Notes: generated by a model not told the origin, from the letters alone. A stretch of DNA of 64,000 nucleotides from an uncultured Roseovarius sp. (GCF_913057115.1 NZ_CAJXNN010000003.1:62001-126000), one strand, 5' to 3'. Shown: positions 8,834 through 18,454, numbered from the stretch's first letter. Translations and numbers: made by a program.

Positions 8834-10846
8834 ATGGCGAACCCGCTGCTTGAGAAATGGGATGGGCCGTTCAACATGGCACCTTTCGATGAGATTTCGG
8901 ACGAGCACTTCGAACCTGCCTTCGAGGAGGCGCTTGAGGCGGCGCGGGCGGAAGTGACCGCGATTGCCGAGAATCCGGAAAAACCCAGCTTTGCCAATAC
9001 GATAGAGGCCTTGGAGGCGAGTGGGGAGCAGTTGGATAAGGTGCTGTCGGTGTTTTTCACCGTGTCCGGATCGGACAGCAACCCAAAGCGGCAGAAACTG
9101 CAGCGGGCGTTTAGCCCGAAGCTGGCAGCCTATTCCTCGGAAGTGACTGGAAACAAAGAGCTTTTTGAGCGCATCGAGGCGCTTTGGAAAGATCGCGAGA
9201 GTCTTGATCTGAGCGATGAACGACAAAGGTTGCTGATGCTGACGCGGCGGCGGTTCTTGCGGGCGGGGGCGGCGCTCAGTGGCGAATCGGATAAGCGGAT
9301 GCGCGAGATCATGGGGCGACTGGCCGAATTGGGCACGCAGTTCACGCAAAACCTGCTGGCCGATGAATCCGGTTGGTATATGGAGCTAGACGAGCAAGCC
9401 CTCGAAAACATTCCAGAATTTGTTGCCGCCTCGGCGCGGGAAGCCGGGCGGGAGAAGGGGTTGGACGCCCCGATCATCACATTGTCGCGATCGTTAATTG
9501 TTCCCTTCCTGCAATTTTCGCCCCGGCGGAACCTGCGGGAAAAGGCCTTTCGGGCGTGGGAAGCGCGCGGGGCCATGGGCGGTGAGACCGATAATCGGGA
9601 GATTTGCGCCGAAATATTGCGGTTGCGCGAGGAGCGGGCACAACTTCTGGGGTATGAGAGTTTCGCGGCTTACAAGCTGGAAACCGAGATGGCGAAAACG
9701 CCGGATCGGGTGCGCGATTTGCTGATGCAGGTTTGGGAGCCGGCCAAGGCGCAAGCCGAGCGGGATGCCGAAGTGCTGACCGAAATGATGCAAGCCGATG
9801 GAATCAATGGAGAATTACGCCCTTGGGACTGGCGCTATTACGCGGAGAAGCGGCGGCAGGCGGAGCATGATTTGGACGAGGCGGCGGTGAAACCCTATTT
9901 GTCGCTGGAGGCGATGATCGAGGCGGCCTTTGGCACGGCCAATCGGCTTTTTGGGTTGGAGTTTAAAGAGCTGGATGTGCCGCTCTACCACCCTGATTGC
10001 CGGGCTTGGGAGGTGAGTCGCAATGGGAGCCACATTGCTGTTTTCATTGGAGATTACTTCGCCCGCGCCTCGAAACGGTCAGGCGCTTGGTGTAGTGCCA
10101 TGCGCGGACAAGCTAAGATTCCGAAAACACAGGGGCCGGTGGTTTTAAACACCTGCAATTTCGCCAAGGGTGATCCGGCGCTTTTGTCTTATGACGATGC
10201 GCGGACCCTGTTTCATGAGTTCGGGCACGCCCTGCATCACCTGCTGTCGAACGTAAATTATGAAAGTATTTCAGGGACTTCCGTGGCGCGGGACTTTGTG
10301 GAGCTGCCTTCGCAGCTGTATGAACATTGGCTTGAGGTGCCGGAAGTCTTGGAAAAATACGCGCGGCATTACCAGACGGGGGAGGCTATGCCCCCGGAAT
10401 TGTTGGAAAAAATGCTGAAGGCGGCGAATTTTGACCAAGGGTTCCAGACGGTGGAATATGTCGCCTCGGCGATGGTGGATTTGGCGTTCCATGAGGGCGG
10501 AGCGCCCGGCGATGTGATGGCTAAGCAGTTGGAAATATTGGAAAATATGGGTATGCCTGAGGCGATCACCATGCGCCATGCCACGCCGCAGTTCGCGCAT
10601 GTCTTTGCGGGCGACGGGTATTCCAGCGGCTACTATAGCTATATGTGGTCGGAAGTGATGGATGCGGATGCCTTTGCCAGCTTCGAGGAAGAGGGCGGGG
10701 CCTTTGACGAGGAACGCGCTAAGGCTTTGGAAACGCACATTCTTTCCAAGGGTGGATCGGCCGACCCAGAGGACTTGTATACCGCGTTCCGGGGCCGGAT
10801 GCCGGGGGTTGAGGCGCTGTTGAAAGGGCGTGGATTGGCCGCGTGA
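8834..10846 (+). CDS. M3 family zinc metallopeptidase (oligopeptidase A / dipeptidyl carboxypeptidase type)
   Basis: 670 residues, the normal length for M3A peptidases such as PrlC (OpdA) and Dcp. These degrade short peptides in the cytoplasm. The zinc site is LFHEFGHALHHLL, with HEFGH at about 461-465; the downstream glutamate lies in the ARDFVELPSQLYEHW region that follows. The C-terminal FAGDGYSSGYYSYMWSEVMD is the usual substrate-binding segment. No signal peptide is visible. It starts three bases after the ThiF-type gene with a good AAAAAGGAG site. Sequence alone does not separate PrlC from Dcp. Confidence 0.9.
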   Translation: MANPLLEKWDGPFNMAPFDEISDEHFEPAFEEALEAARAEVTAIAENPEKPSFANTIEALEASGEQLDKVLSVFFTVSGSDSNPKRQKLQRAFSPKLAAYSSEVTGNKELFERIEALWKDRESLDLSDERQRLLMLTRRRFLRAGAALSGESDKRMREIMGRLAELGTQFTQNLLADESGWYMELDEQALENIPEFVAASAREAGREKGLDAPIITLSRSLIVPFLQFSPRRNLREKAFRAWEARGAMGGETDNREICAEILRLREERAQLLGYESFAAYKLETEMAKTPDRVRDLLMQVWEPAKAQAERDAEVLTEMMQADGINGELRPWDWRYYAEKRRQAEHDLDEAAVKPYLSLEAMIEAAFGTANRLFGLEFKELDVPLYHPDCRAWEVSRNGSHIAVFIGDYFARASKRSGAWCSAMRGQAKIPKTQGPVVLNTCNFAKGDPALLSYDDARTLFHEFGHALHHLLSNVNYESISGTSVARDFVELPSQLYEHWLEVPEVLEKYARHYQTGEAMPPELLEKMLKAANFDQGFQTVEYVASAMVDLAFHEGGAPGDVMAKQLEILENMGMPEAITMRHATPQFAHVFAGDGYSSGYYSYMWSEVMDADAFASFEEEGGAFDEERAKALETHILSKGGSADPEDLYTAFRGRMPGVEALLKGRGLAA

Positions 10847-10875
10847 GGCGACGCCGGTTTACCTTCGCTTAACCT

Positions 10876-10955
10876 TCGTACGAGTCGTACGACGAACCCC
10901 CGATTTTCGTACGAAAATCCGGGGGGTTCGGAAGATTGTCGTACGAGTCGTACGA
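10876..10955. repeat. Palindrome cluster: two 17-base copies flanking a long hairpin
   Basis: The 17-mer TCGTACGAGTCGTACGA occurs at 10876-10892 and again at 10939-10955. Each copy is nearly self-complementary. Between them, 10893-10930 forms a long stem with arms CGAACCCCCG...ATTTTCG and CGAAAATCCGGGGGGTTCG, closed on CGTACG. CGTACG occurs five times in 78 bases. The block sits between the convergent M3 peptidase and tlpA genes, so it may end transcription from both sides. No T-run follows the stem, so protein binding or a dispersed repeat family is also possible. Confidence 0.8.
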
Positions 10956-10977
10956 AACGCCGGAACACGGAGACTGC

Positions 10978-10999
10978 AAAGGTTAACACGTTAACCTTT
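10978..10999. repeat. 22-base palindrome downstream of tlpA
   Basis: AAAGGTTAAC and GTTAACCTTT form a perfect 10-base-pair stem around a two-base centre, 22 bases past the tlpA stop codon. With T residues on both sides it could be a weak bidirectional terminator or a protein-binding site. Confidence 0.6.
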
Positions 11000-11021
11000 T
11001 GGTCGGGCGATTTCGCGTAGA

Positions 11022-11591
11022 TTAGCCCTCGGCCTCACCTTCGATCAGGGTGGTGAGGATCGCCTTGGCGCTGTCGGAGTTCCAATGCGCGTCACCGCGT
11101 AGGCGGGCAATCTCGCGCCCCTCGGGATCAAGGATCACCGTGATCGGCAGACCGAAGACGCCCATTTCGCGCGCAAGCTGCCCCTTGGGGTCACGGTGGA
11201 GGGGGAGGTTATCGACGCCGATTTCGTCGAAGAACTTTTTCATCGCGGGCGGCGCGTTGCGGCCCGTGGCGATGGTGACCACCTCGAAGGCATCGCCGCC
11301 CAGATCGGTCTGCAGTTCGGAGAGCATGGGCATTTCCACGCGGCAGGGCGCGCACCATGTGGCCCAGAAATTCAGGACCACGTGTTTGCCTTGGTAGTCG
11401 GCGAGCGTCATCGTTCCGCCATCGGCGGTGGTGAAGGGGGTTTGCGAAACCTCCCTAACCTCAGAATGGAAGTTGAGTTTCTTCATGTCGCCATCGCGCA
11501 GGGCGTTGAGCGTATCGAGATCAGCCGCCATAGCGGTGTTTGCACCCAGACCGAGCGCCATATAAAGGAATGCGAAACGAATGAACTTCAT
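11022..11591 (-). CDS. TlpA-like exported thiol-disulfide oxidoreductase
   Basis: 189 residues. A signal peptide (MKFIRFAFLYMALGLGANTAMA) is followed by a thioredoxin-fold AhpC/TSA-Redoxin-type domain. The active site is NFWATWCAPCRVEMP, with the WCxxC pair, and the cis-Pro loop is in FGLPITVILDPEG. TlpA proteins are periplasmic reductants that supply electrons for cytochrome or cytochrome-oxidase maturation; the partner here is unknown. It is divergent from argH with only 21 bases between start codons, so the two promoters must overlap each other or the coding regions. Confidence 0.88.
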   Translation of the reverse strand: MKFIRFAFLYMALGLGANTAMAADLDTLNALRDGDMKKLNFHSEVREVSQTPFTTADGGTMTLADYQGKHVVLNFWATWCAPCRVEMPMLSELQTDLGGDAFEVVTIATGRNAPPAMKKFFDEIGVDNLPLHRDPKGQLAREMGVFGLPITVILDPEGREIARLRGDAHWNSDSAKAILTTLIEGEAEG

Positions 11592-11612
11592 TTTCCCTCC
11601 GAAGGGTGAGAC

Positions 11613-13001
11613 ATGACCAAGACTTCGAACGCGATGTGGGGCGGCCGCTTTGCCGCCGGGCCGGATGCGATCATGGAGGCAATTAATGCCTCGATCGGAT
11701 TCGACAAGCGGCTGGCGGCGCAGGATATCGCCGGATCACGCGCCCATGCGGCCATGTTGGCCGCGACGGGTATTGTTAGTGATAGTGACGCCGAGGCGAT
11801 GAGGGAAGGCTTGCTCACGGTCTTGTCAGAGATCGAAGAGGGGCGATTTGAGTTTTCGACGGCGCTGGAAGACATCCACATGAATGTGGAGGCGCGTCTG
11901 AAGGAGGTGATTGGCGAGCCCGCGGGGCGGTTGCACACCGGGCGCAGCCGGAACGATCAGGTGGCGACCGATTTCAAGTTGTGGGTGCGGGACCAGCTGG
12001 ATGCCGCCGAGGCGGGGCTTGTCGCGCTTATTCAAGCGCTTCTCGCCCAAGCGGAGACCGGGGCCGATTGGGTGATGCCGGGCTTCACGCATTTGCAGAC
12101 GGCGCAGCCCGTGACGTGGGGGCATCACATGATGGCCTATGTGGAGATGTTCGGGCGGGATTTGAGCCGGGTGCGCGATGCGCGGGCGCGGATGAATGAA
12201 TGCCCGCTTGGGGCCGCCGCCTTGGCGGGGACGTCTTTCCCGATTGACCGGGAGATGACGGCGCAGGCCTTGGGGTTTGACCGGCCTGCGGCGAATAGCC
12301 TTGATGCGGTGAGTGACCGGGATTTCGCGCTGGAGTTCCTGAGCGCGGCGAGCATTTGCGCGATGCACCTGAGCCGCTTTGCCGAGGAACTGGTGATCTG
12401 GTCCTCGGCGCAGTTCCGGTTTGTGGTGTTGTCGGACCGATTTTCCACCGGGTCGAGCATCATGCCGCAGAAGAAAAACCCCGATGCGGCGGAGTTGATC
12501 CGCGCCAAGGTGGGCCGGATTTTCGGGGCGAATGTGGGTTTGATGACGGTGATGAAGGGGCTGCCCTTGGCCTATTCCAAGGACATGCAGGAAGACAAGG
12601 AACAGGTCTTTGATGCGGCTGATAACCTGATGCTGGCCTTGGCGGCGATGGAGGGCATGGTGCGCGATATGGCCCCGCAGCGTGAGGCTCTGGAAGGCGC
12701 CGCCGGTGCGGGTTTTTCGACCGCGACGGATTTGGCGGATTGGCTGGTGCGGGTTTTGGGGATGCCTTTCCGCGAGGCGCACCACGTGACGGGGGCCTTG
12801 GTGGCCAAGGCCGAGGCCAAGGGGTGCGATTTGCCCGAGCTGAGTTTGGCCGAGATGCAAGAGGTGCATGGCGAAATTACGCAAGCGGTCTATGATGTGT
12901 TAGGCGTGCATAACTCGGTTGCCTCACGGATGAGCTATGGCGGGACGGCACCGGCGCAGGTGCGCGCACAGATCGCACGCTGGAAAGAGGTTTTGGCATG
13001 A
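11613..13001 (+). CDS. argH: Argininosuccinate lyase
   Basis: 462 residues. It splits argininosuccinate into arginine and fumarate, the last step of arginine synthesis. The fumarase/aspartase superfamily signature [12 protein letters not shown] lies near residues 280-291 with the catalytic serine. The N-terminal [23 protein letters not shown] and TQPVTWGHH segments are standard for ArgH. A GAAGGG site precedes the ATG. The gene leads a run of small lipoprotein, DUF2834 protein and lysA; the lipoprotein start overlaps its stop (ATGA). Confidence 0.97.
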   Translation: MTKTSNAMWGGRFAAGPDAIMEAINASIGFDKRLAAQDIAGSRAHAAMLAATGIVSDSDAEAMREGLLTVLSEIEEGRFEFSTALEDIHMNVEARLKEVIGEPAGRLHTGRSRNDQVATDFKLWVRDQLDAAEAGLVALIQALLAQAETGADWVMPGFTHLQTAQPVTWGHHMMAYVEMFGRDLSRVRDARARMNECPLGAAALAGTSFPIDREMTAQALGFDRPAANSLDAVSDRDFALEFLSAASICAMHLSRFAEELVIWSSAQFRFVVLSDRFSTGSSIMPQKKNPDAAELIRAKVGRIFGANVGLMTVMKGLPLAYSKDMQEDKEQVFDAADNLMLALAAMEGMVRDMAPQREALEGAAGAGFSTATDLADWLVRVLGMPFREAHHVTGALVAKAEAKGCDLPELSLAEMQEVHGEITQAVYDVLGVHNSVASRMSYGGTAPAQVRAQIARWKEVLA

Positions 13002-13177
13002 TACGGATCTTGGCGGTTTTGAGCTTGGCGGCGCAGGCCGCCTGTGGCGTGGATGGGGAGCCTATTCGCCCCAGCATGAACACGACCGTTGGCGTGGGTA
13101 GCGGGGGTGTCAGCGCCTCGACCGGGGCGACGTGGGTCACAGGGCGGACCAGCGTTACGGTGGGCACCGCGCTTTGA
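12998..13177 (+). CDS. Small putative lipoprotein (59 residues)
   Basis: A 59-residue reading frame whose ATG overlaps the argH stop. It has a short hydrophobic start ([16 protein letters not shown]) with a cysteine at residue 16 after an AQAA stretch, a plausible though not ideal lipobox. The rest is a Gly/Ser/Thr-rich mature part of about 43 residues. No domain is recognisable. Its position, overlapping at both ends with argH and the DUF2834 gene, is the main evidence that it is translated. Function unknown. Confidence 0.68.
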   Translation: MIRILAVLSLAAQAACGVDGEPIRPSMNTTVGVGSGGVSASTGATWVTGRTSVTVGTAL

Positions 13178-13479
13178 GGTACGTTTTTCTGGCGTTGGCG
13201 GTTTGGGGGGCCATCCATCCGATGGCCTATTTCCTGCAGTGGTTCAACGAAAACGGTTTTGACCTGATGGCGATGGTCGATGCGTGGCACGCCAATGCGG
13301 CGAGCAGCGGCTTGGTTTGGGATTTGACCATTGCCGCCGTGGCCCTGACGGTTTGGGTGATCTGGGAAAGCGTGCAGCGGCGGGCGTGGATCGGCCTTTG
13401 GGCGATCCCGGCGACCTTTTGCATTGGCGTGAGTTGTGGCTTGCCCTTGTACCTTTATCTGCGCATGGGGCGGCAGTGA
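13174..13479 (+). CDS. DUF2834 family small membrane protein
   Basis: 101 residues if translation begins at TTG 13174, which overlaps the preceding stop (TTGA). The N-terminus [20 protein letters not shown] is typical of DUF2834. Three membrane segments are visible: near 2-20, WDLTIAAVALTVWVIWES, and IGLWAIPATFCIGVSCGLPL. Several in-frame codons upstream would give a longer but unconvincing N-terminus. Function unknown; it appears to be carried along in the argH-lysA operon. Confidence 0.75.
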   Translation: MRYVFLALAVWGAIHPMAYFLQWFNENGFDLMAMVDAWHANAASSGLVWDLTIAAVALTVWVIWESVQRRAWIGLWAIPATFCIGVSCGLPLYLYLRMGRQ

Positions 13480-13531
13480 TTGCAAAGCTCGGCGGGTTTG
13501 CTATGACGCCCTGAAATGAAGGGCGAGGGCC

Positions 13532-14797
13532 ATGGACCATTTTCTTTATCGCGATGGGCAGTTGCATGCCGAGGATGTCCCCGTGGCCGAGATTGCCGCG
13601 CAGGTGGGCACACCGTTCTATTGTTATTCCACGGCGACGCTGACCCGGCATTTCCGGCTGTTCGACGAGGCTTTGGAGGGTGTGGATCATCTTGTTTGCT
13701 ATGCGGTGAAGGCGGCAAGCAACGTGGCGATCCTCAAGACGCTGGCCGAGTTGGGGGCCGGGATGGACGTGGTTTCGGGCGGGGAATACGCCCGCGCCAA
13801 GGCCGCCGGTGTGCCCGGTGAGCGGATCGTCTTTTCCGGGGTTGGCAAGACGCGGGACGAAATCGCGCAGGTTTTGGCCGGGGGTGTGCGGCAGTTCAAC
13901 GTCGAAAGCGAGCCGGAGATGGCCGCGATCAGTGCGGTGGCAAGCGAGATGGGCGTTGTGGCCCCGATCACCGTTCGGGTGAACCCGGATGTCGATGCCA
14001 AGACCCACGCCAAGATTGCCACCGGCAAGAGCGAGAACAAGTTTGGTATTCCGATCACCCGTGCGCGGGAGGTTTATGCCGAGGCGGCCGCCCTGCCGGG
14101 TTTGAAGGTGGTGGGCATCGACGTGCATATCGGCAGCCAGTTGACCGAGTTGGAGCCGTTCCGTCTGGCCTATGAGAAGGTGGCGGAACTGACCGAAGCC
14201 TTGCGCGCCGATGGGCATGAGATTTCGCGCCTCGATCTGGGCGGTGGTTTGGGAATTCCCTATGCGCGCAGCAACGAGGCCCCGCCTTTGCCCACCGAAT
14301 ATGGCCAGTTGATCAAGGAAACCGTTGGCCATCTGGGCTGCGAGATCGAGATCGAGCCGGGGCGCTTGGTGGCGGGCAATGCCGGGATTCTGGTTTCGGA
14401 AGTGATTTACGTGAAAGCGGGTGAGGGGCGTGATTTCCTGATCCTCGATGCGGCGATGAATGATCTGATCCGCCCGGCGATGTATGACGCCTATCACGAC
14501 ATTATCCCGGTGATCGAGCCCGAGGCGGGGGCTGAACAGGCCCCCTATGACATTGTCGGGCCGGTTTGCGAATCGGGAGATACCTTTGCCAAGGAACGGA
14601 TGATGCCCAAGGTTGCGGCTGGCGATCTGGTGGCGTTTCGCAGTGCCGGGGCCTATGGCGCGGTGATGGCGAGCGAGTACAATACACGCCCGCTTATCCC
14701 GGAAGTTTTGGTGCATGGGCATCAATTCGCCGTCATTCGGGCGCGTCCGACCTTTGACGAGATGATAAATCGCGATACCATTCCCGAATGGCTGTGA
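13532..14797 (+). CDS. lysA: Diaminopimelate decarboxylase
   Basis: 421 residues. This PLP enzyme removes CO2 from meso-diaminopimelate to give lysine. The PLP lysine is in HLVCYAVKAASN (Lys about 60). Other family motifs are GAGMDVVSGGE, DVHIGSQLTE, LDLGGGLGIPY, EIEPGRLVAGNAG, and GPVCESGDTFAKER, which carries the active-site cysteine from the partner subunit. SAGAYGAVMASEYN follows near the C-terminus. It ends the argH operon. Confidence 0.97.
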   Translation: MDHFLYRDGQLHAEDVPVAEIAAQVGTPFYCYSTATLTRHFRLFDEALEGVDHLVCYAVKAASNVAILKTLAELGAGMDVVSGGEYARAKAAGVPGERIVFSGVGKTRDEIAQVLAGGVRQFNVESEPEMAAISAVASEMGVVAPITVRVNPDVDAKTHAKIATGKSENKFGIPITRAREVYAEAAALPGLKVVGIDVHIGSQLTELEPFRLAYEKVAELTEALRADGHEISRLDLGGGLGIPYARSNEAPPLPTEYGQLIKETVGHLGCEIEIEPGRLVAGNAGILVSEVIYVKAGEGRDFLILDAAMNDLIRPAMYDAYHDIIPVIEPEAGAEQAPYDIVGPVCESGDTFAKERMMPKVAAGDLVAFRSAGAYGAVMASEYNTRPLIPEVLVHGHQFAVIRARPTFDEMINRDTIPEWL

Positions 14798-14834
14798 CGC
14801 GATAGGCGCGTCGGGCCATGGATTGGATTGGAGC

Positions 14835-17447
14835 ATGGCCCGACCTGACACGCCCCTGAGTTCCGTGATGACGCGGCTGCGCTGGCCCCTGACCCTGACC
14901 TGGGCGGGGTTGATTGCTGAGCGTGTGTCCCGTGCTTTCTGGCCCTTGTGGAGCTTGATCGCGGCGGTTGCGGCGGGGCTGATGATGGGCCTGCATGACG
15001 TCTTGTCGCTTGAAGTGGTCTGGTTCGGCGGTCTGGCCGTTGGATTGGCCGGTCTGGTGTGTGCCGTGCTGGGCCTGCGGCAGTTTCGGTGGCCCAGCCG
15101 GGCCGAGGCCGTGGCGCGGATGGATTCGGCGATGCCGGGGCACCCCTTGGCGGCCTTGGCCGACAGCCAGGCGATTGGCGAAGGTGACGCGGGATCGGAG
15201 GCCCTTTGGCGGGCGCACCGGGCGCGGATGGCCGAGCGTGCGGCCGCGGCCAAGGCGGTTGAGCCGGATTTGCGGCTGTCGTCACGGGATGTGTTTGGAT
15301 TGCGGTATATCGCGCTGTTGGGATTGCTGGTGGCGCTGATCTTCGGATCGGTCTGGCGGGTTGGCAGCGTGGGCGATATGGCCCCCGGTGGCGCGGCCTT
15401 GGCCGGTGGCCCGGCGTGGGAAGGCTGGATCGAACCACCAAGTTATACCGGATTGCCGAGCCTTTATCTGAACGATCAGGAAGGCGAGATCACCGTACCG
15501 GTCGGAAGCCGCGTGACCTTGCGGCTTTATGGTGAGGTCGGTGCGCTGAGCGTGGCCGAAACGGTTTCGGGCCGTACAGAGGACTTGGGCGCGGCGAGCG
15601 ATTCCGAGCAGAGTTTCGATATCGCCAGCGACGGCGAGTTGCGGATTGATGGCCCAGGCGGGCAGGCGTGGGACGTCAGCGCGCTGCGCGATCTGCCGCC
15701 GCAGGTCGAGGTGGCGCCGGAACCGGCGGATGTCACCTTCGATGGGCAGATGAGCCACCCTTTCCGCGCGCAGGACGATTATGGCGTTGTCGGTGGCACG
15801 GCGCGCTTTGCGTTGGATATGGAGCGCGTCGAGCGACGCTATGGTCTGGCGGCGGATCCTGAGCCGCGCGCGCCGATTGAGTTGGACCTACCGATGCCGA
15901 TAACCGGGGATCGGGCGGAGTTTTCCGAGACATTGATTGAGAACCTGTCGAAGCATCCGTGGGCGCATATGCCCGTGACCTTGCAGTTGCAGGTGGAGGA
16001 TGCGGCGGGGCAAGTGGGCGCGAGCGCGGTGCATGCACTTTCCCTTCCGGCGCGGCGCTTCTTTGACCCGATGGCGGCGGCGGTGATCGAGCAGCGGCGT
16101 GACCTTTTGTGGAGCCGTGAGAATGGCAAGCGCGTGGCGCAGGTGTTGCGGGCGATCTCACACCGGCCCGAGGACGGGGTGTTTCGCACTGAGACTGCCT
16201 ATTTGCGGCTGCGGGTGATTTTGCGCCGGTTGGAAACCTTGGTGGCCTATGGCGGTTTCAATGCCGAGGCGCGTGACGAGATTGCCGAGGCCATGTGGGA
16301 TTTGGCCCTGATCCTTGAGGAAGGCGATATCGGCGATGCGCTGGAGCGGATGCGCGCGGCGCAAGAGCGGCTGAGCGAGGCGATGCGCAACGGGGCCAGC
16401 GAAGAGGAAATTCAGCGCCTGATGGATGAGTTGCGGCAGGCGACGAATGATTACATGCGCCAGAAGATGCAGCAGGCGCAGCGCGAAAACCGCGAGCGTC
16501 AGCAAAACGGCGAGCAACCCGATGCGTCGGAAGACAGCCTGCAGATGACCCAGCAGGACCTGCAGGACATGATGGACCGTATCCAGGAGTTGATGGAACA
16601 AGGCCGCATGGCCGAGGCGCAAGAGGCGCTGGAGCAGTTCCAGCAGATGATGGAGAACATGCGCGTCACCGAAGGCCAAGGCCAGCAGGGGCAATCGCCC
16701 GGTCAGCAGGCCATGGAAGGGCTGGCCGAAACCCTGCGCGACCAGCAAGGCCTGTCGGATCAGGCGTTCCGCGATTTGCAGGAGCAGTTCAACCCCAATT
16801 CGCAATCGGGCCAGAGCCAAGGCAACGAGGGCCGCGATGGTGGCCAGGGACGGGGCGAAAGCCATGACCAGCCCGGCCAAGGGCAGGGCCAGGGGCAGCA
16901 ACCCGGACAGCGCGGCCAAGGACAGGATCAGGCGCAACAGGGCCAAGGTGGGCAAGGCTCGCTGGCGGACCGGCAGGAGGCCCTGCGCCGCCAATTGGAG
17001 CAACAGCGCGGCACCCTGCCCGGTGGCGGCGGCGAGGCCGGAGAGGCGGCGCGCGAGTCGCTTGAGCGGGCCGAGCGGGCCATGGAAGGGGCCGAGGAGG
17101 CCCTGCGCGGGGATGACCTTGGCGAAGCGATTGACCGGCAGGCCGAGGCCATGGAGGCCCTGCGCGACGGGATGCGCAACCTTGGCGAACAACTGGCCCA
17201 AGAAGGCCAGCAACAGCAAGGCGGTCAGGGCCAGGCCCGTGGCCAGCCCGGACAGCAGCAGAACGACCCGTTGGGCCGTGCGCCGGGGCAGGGGCGGCAG
17301 GTGGGCACACAGGATAACCTGTTGCAGGGCGAGGATGTTTACCGCCGGGCGCGCGAGTTGCTGGATGAGATCCGCCGCCGCTCGGGCGAGGGCGAGCGGC
17401 CCGAGGTGGAGCTGGAGTATCTCAAGCGGTTGTTGGACCGGTTTTAA
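14835..17447 (+). CDS. TIGR02302 family protein (DUF4175), large membrane-anchored Q-rich protein
   Basis: 870 residues from ATG 14835, which has GGAG a few bases upstream; a TTG 12 bases earlier is the alternative. The N-terminal quarter has three membrane segments (around FWPLWSLIAAVAAGLMMGLH, VVWFGGLAVGLAGLVCAVLG, IALLGLLVALIFGSVW). A probably periplasmic beta-rich region follows. The C-terminal third is coiled coil (long MQQAQREN/MDRIQELMEQ stretches) and a Gly/Gln-rich low-complexity tract at about residues 655-705 and again at 795-825. The family is conserved in alphaproteobacteria. I know of no established function. Confidence 0.85.
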   Translation: MARPDTPLSSVMTRLRWPLTLTWAGLIAERVSRAFWPLWSLIAAVAAGLMMGLHDVLSLEVVWFGGLAVGLAGLVCAVLGLRQFRWPSRAEAVARMDSAMPGHPLAALADSQAIGEGDAGSEALWRAHRARMAERAAAAKAVEPDLRLSSRDVFGLRYIALLGLLVALIFGSVWRVGSVGDMAPGGAALAGGPAWEGWIEPPSYTGLPSLYLNDQEGEITVPVGSRVTLRLYGEVGALSVAETVSGRTEDLGAASDSEQSFDIASDGELRIDGPGGQAWDVSALRDLPPQVEVAPEPADVTFDGQMSHPFRAQDDYGVVGGTARFALDMERVERRYGLAADPEPRAPIELDLPMPITGDRAEFSETLIENLSKHPWAHMPVTLQLQVEDAAGQVGASAVHALSLPARRFFDPMAAAVIEQRRDLLWSRENGKRVAQVLRAISHRPEDGVFRTETAYLRLRVILRRLETLVAYGGFNAEARDEIAEAMWDLALILEEGDIGDALERMRAAQERLSEAMRNGASEEEIQRLMDELRQATNDYMRQKMQQAQRENRERQQNGEQPDASEDSLQMTQQDLQDMMDRIQELMEQGRMAEAQEALEQFQQMMENMRVTEGQGQQGQSPGQQAMEGLAETLRDQQGLSDQAFRDLQEQFNPNSQSGQSQGNEGRDGGQGRGESHDQPGQGQGQGQQPGQRGQGQDQAQQGQGGQGSLADRQEALRRQLEQQRGTLPGGGGEAGEAARESLERAERAMEGAEEALRGDDLGEAIDRQAEAMEALRDGMRNLGEQLAQEGQQQQGGQGQARGQPGQQQNDPLGRAPGQGRQVGTQDNLLQGEDVYRRARELLDEIRRRSGEGERPEVELEYLKRLLDRF

Positions 17448-17515
17448 AGCTCTAGGCGCAGTCGTGACGGTTTATTCCCCGCCTGACCCGGGGCGTTCAG
17501 GCCAGGTGGGTGGCG

Positions 17516-18454
17516 TCACTCACCGGTGGTTGCGGGGCTGGACATGTCCCGGACCCAGTCGCCCAGCCAGCCGAATTGTTCATCCAGCATGACACGCAGG
17601 CCGTTGACCTGTTCGACGTATGTTTCAAGTGGGCCAGCGAGGGAAGGGACCATTTCGGCGATTTGCGGGGCGAAATTGTAGACCGCCAACAAGATCAGCG
17701 CGAGCAACACGGCATAGGAGAAGCCGCGCTTGAAGCCGCTTTTGCGGGGAGGGGCCGGTTGTAGGTCGTCAATGTCATCGCTGGCCATCGATTCGTGATG
17801 TGAACCGACGGTGCTTGCATCCAGCGATGAGTTGATTTCGTCGATATCCGGCAAAAGATTGCGCCGCGAAGAGGGGTCGATGTCTTCGGCTTCCGGGACA
17901 GAGGCTGGCGATTGATCCTCGGGTTCGCCGCGCAGGCGGGCCATGCGCGCGCGAGATTCCCGGGTGCGACGATCTTCGTCGTCCTGATCCTGGGTCAGGC
18001 CAAGATCAGGTTGCGTTTCTAGGCCGCCGGTTTCGGCGGCGCGGGCTTCGCGTTCGTGCTCGGCTTCTTCGCGCAGGACGTCGGCGATGGCTGGGTCGAG
18101 CTGTCGGCGAGGCGGTTCGGGGGTGTCGTTTTCGCCGTCGTGATCATCGGCATCTTCGTCGTCACCCTGAGAGGCGTCGGCCTGCTCTGGTTCCGGTTCG
18201 GGCGCTGTCACTGGCTCGGATGGTGTGTCGCCGGCCTCGTCCTGCGGGCTATCCCAGGTGACGTCCTGATGGCCGGACTGTTCGGGCTCGGGCTCGGGTG
18301 TCGGCTCAGGCTCTTGCTCGGGCGCGGGGTGATCCGGATGGTTTTGAAACCACGTGTCCCCACAGTTCGAGCACTGCACATCGCGGCCCGTTTCCGGGAT
18401 GACCTCGTCTGGCACTTCGTATTGTGCCCCACAATTCGGGCAAATAAGCCTCAT
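17516..18454 (-). CDS. MJ0042-type zinc-ribbon protein with one membrane segment
   Basis: 312 residues. The N-terminus is a zinc ribbon of the MJ0042 type (ICPNCGAQYEVPDEVIP then VQCSNCGDTWF, four Cys). A long acidic, Pro/Glu/Asp-rich linker (about 40-205) follows, then a basic stretch and one membrane helix (YAVLLALILLAVYNFA, about 232-247). About 60 residues after the helix are probably periplasmic. The layout is common in Rhodobacteraceae next to ftsE; function unknown. It is convergent with the TIGR02302 gene and divergent from ftsE. Confidence 0.8.
   Translation of the reverse strand: MRLICPNCGAQYEVPDEVIPETGRDVQCSNCGDTWFQNHPDHPAPEQEPEPTPEPEPEQSGHQDVTWDSPQDEAGDTPSEPVTAPEPEPEQADASQGDDEDADDHDGENDTPEPPRRQLDPAIADVLREEAEHEREARAAETGGLETQPDLGLTQDQDDEDRRTRESRARMARLRGEPEDQSPASVPEAEDIDPSSRRNLLPDIDEINSSLDASTVGSHHESMASDDIDDLQPAPPRKSGFKRGFSYAVLLALILLAVYNFAPQIAEMVPSLAGPLETYVEQVNGLRVMLDEQFGWLGDWVRDMSSPATTGE

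Noticed and set aside
11826-12884. 352-codon open frame opposite argH
   Set aside because: Antisense to argininosuccinate lyase, with compositionally biased translation.
13244-15253. 669-codon open frame opposite lysA and the TIGR02302 gene
   Set aside because: Arg/His/Pro-rich shadow of well-supported genes on the other strand.
16158-17219. 353-codon hydrophobic frame opposite the TIGR02302 gene
   Set aside because: The Leu/Ala-rich sequence is the reverse complement of the Gln-rich repeats, not a membrane protein.
17481-17502. GCCTGA...TCAGGC hairpin between the TIGR02302 and zinc-ribbon genes
   Set aside because: Six-base stem, ten-base loop and no T-run; too weak to call a terminator.
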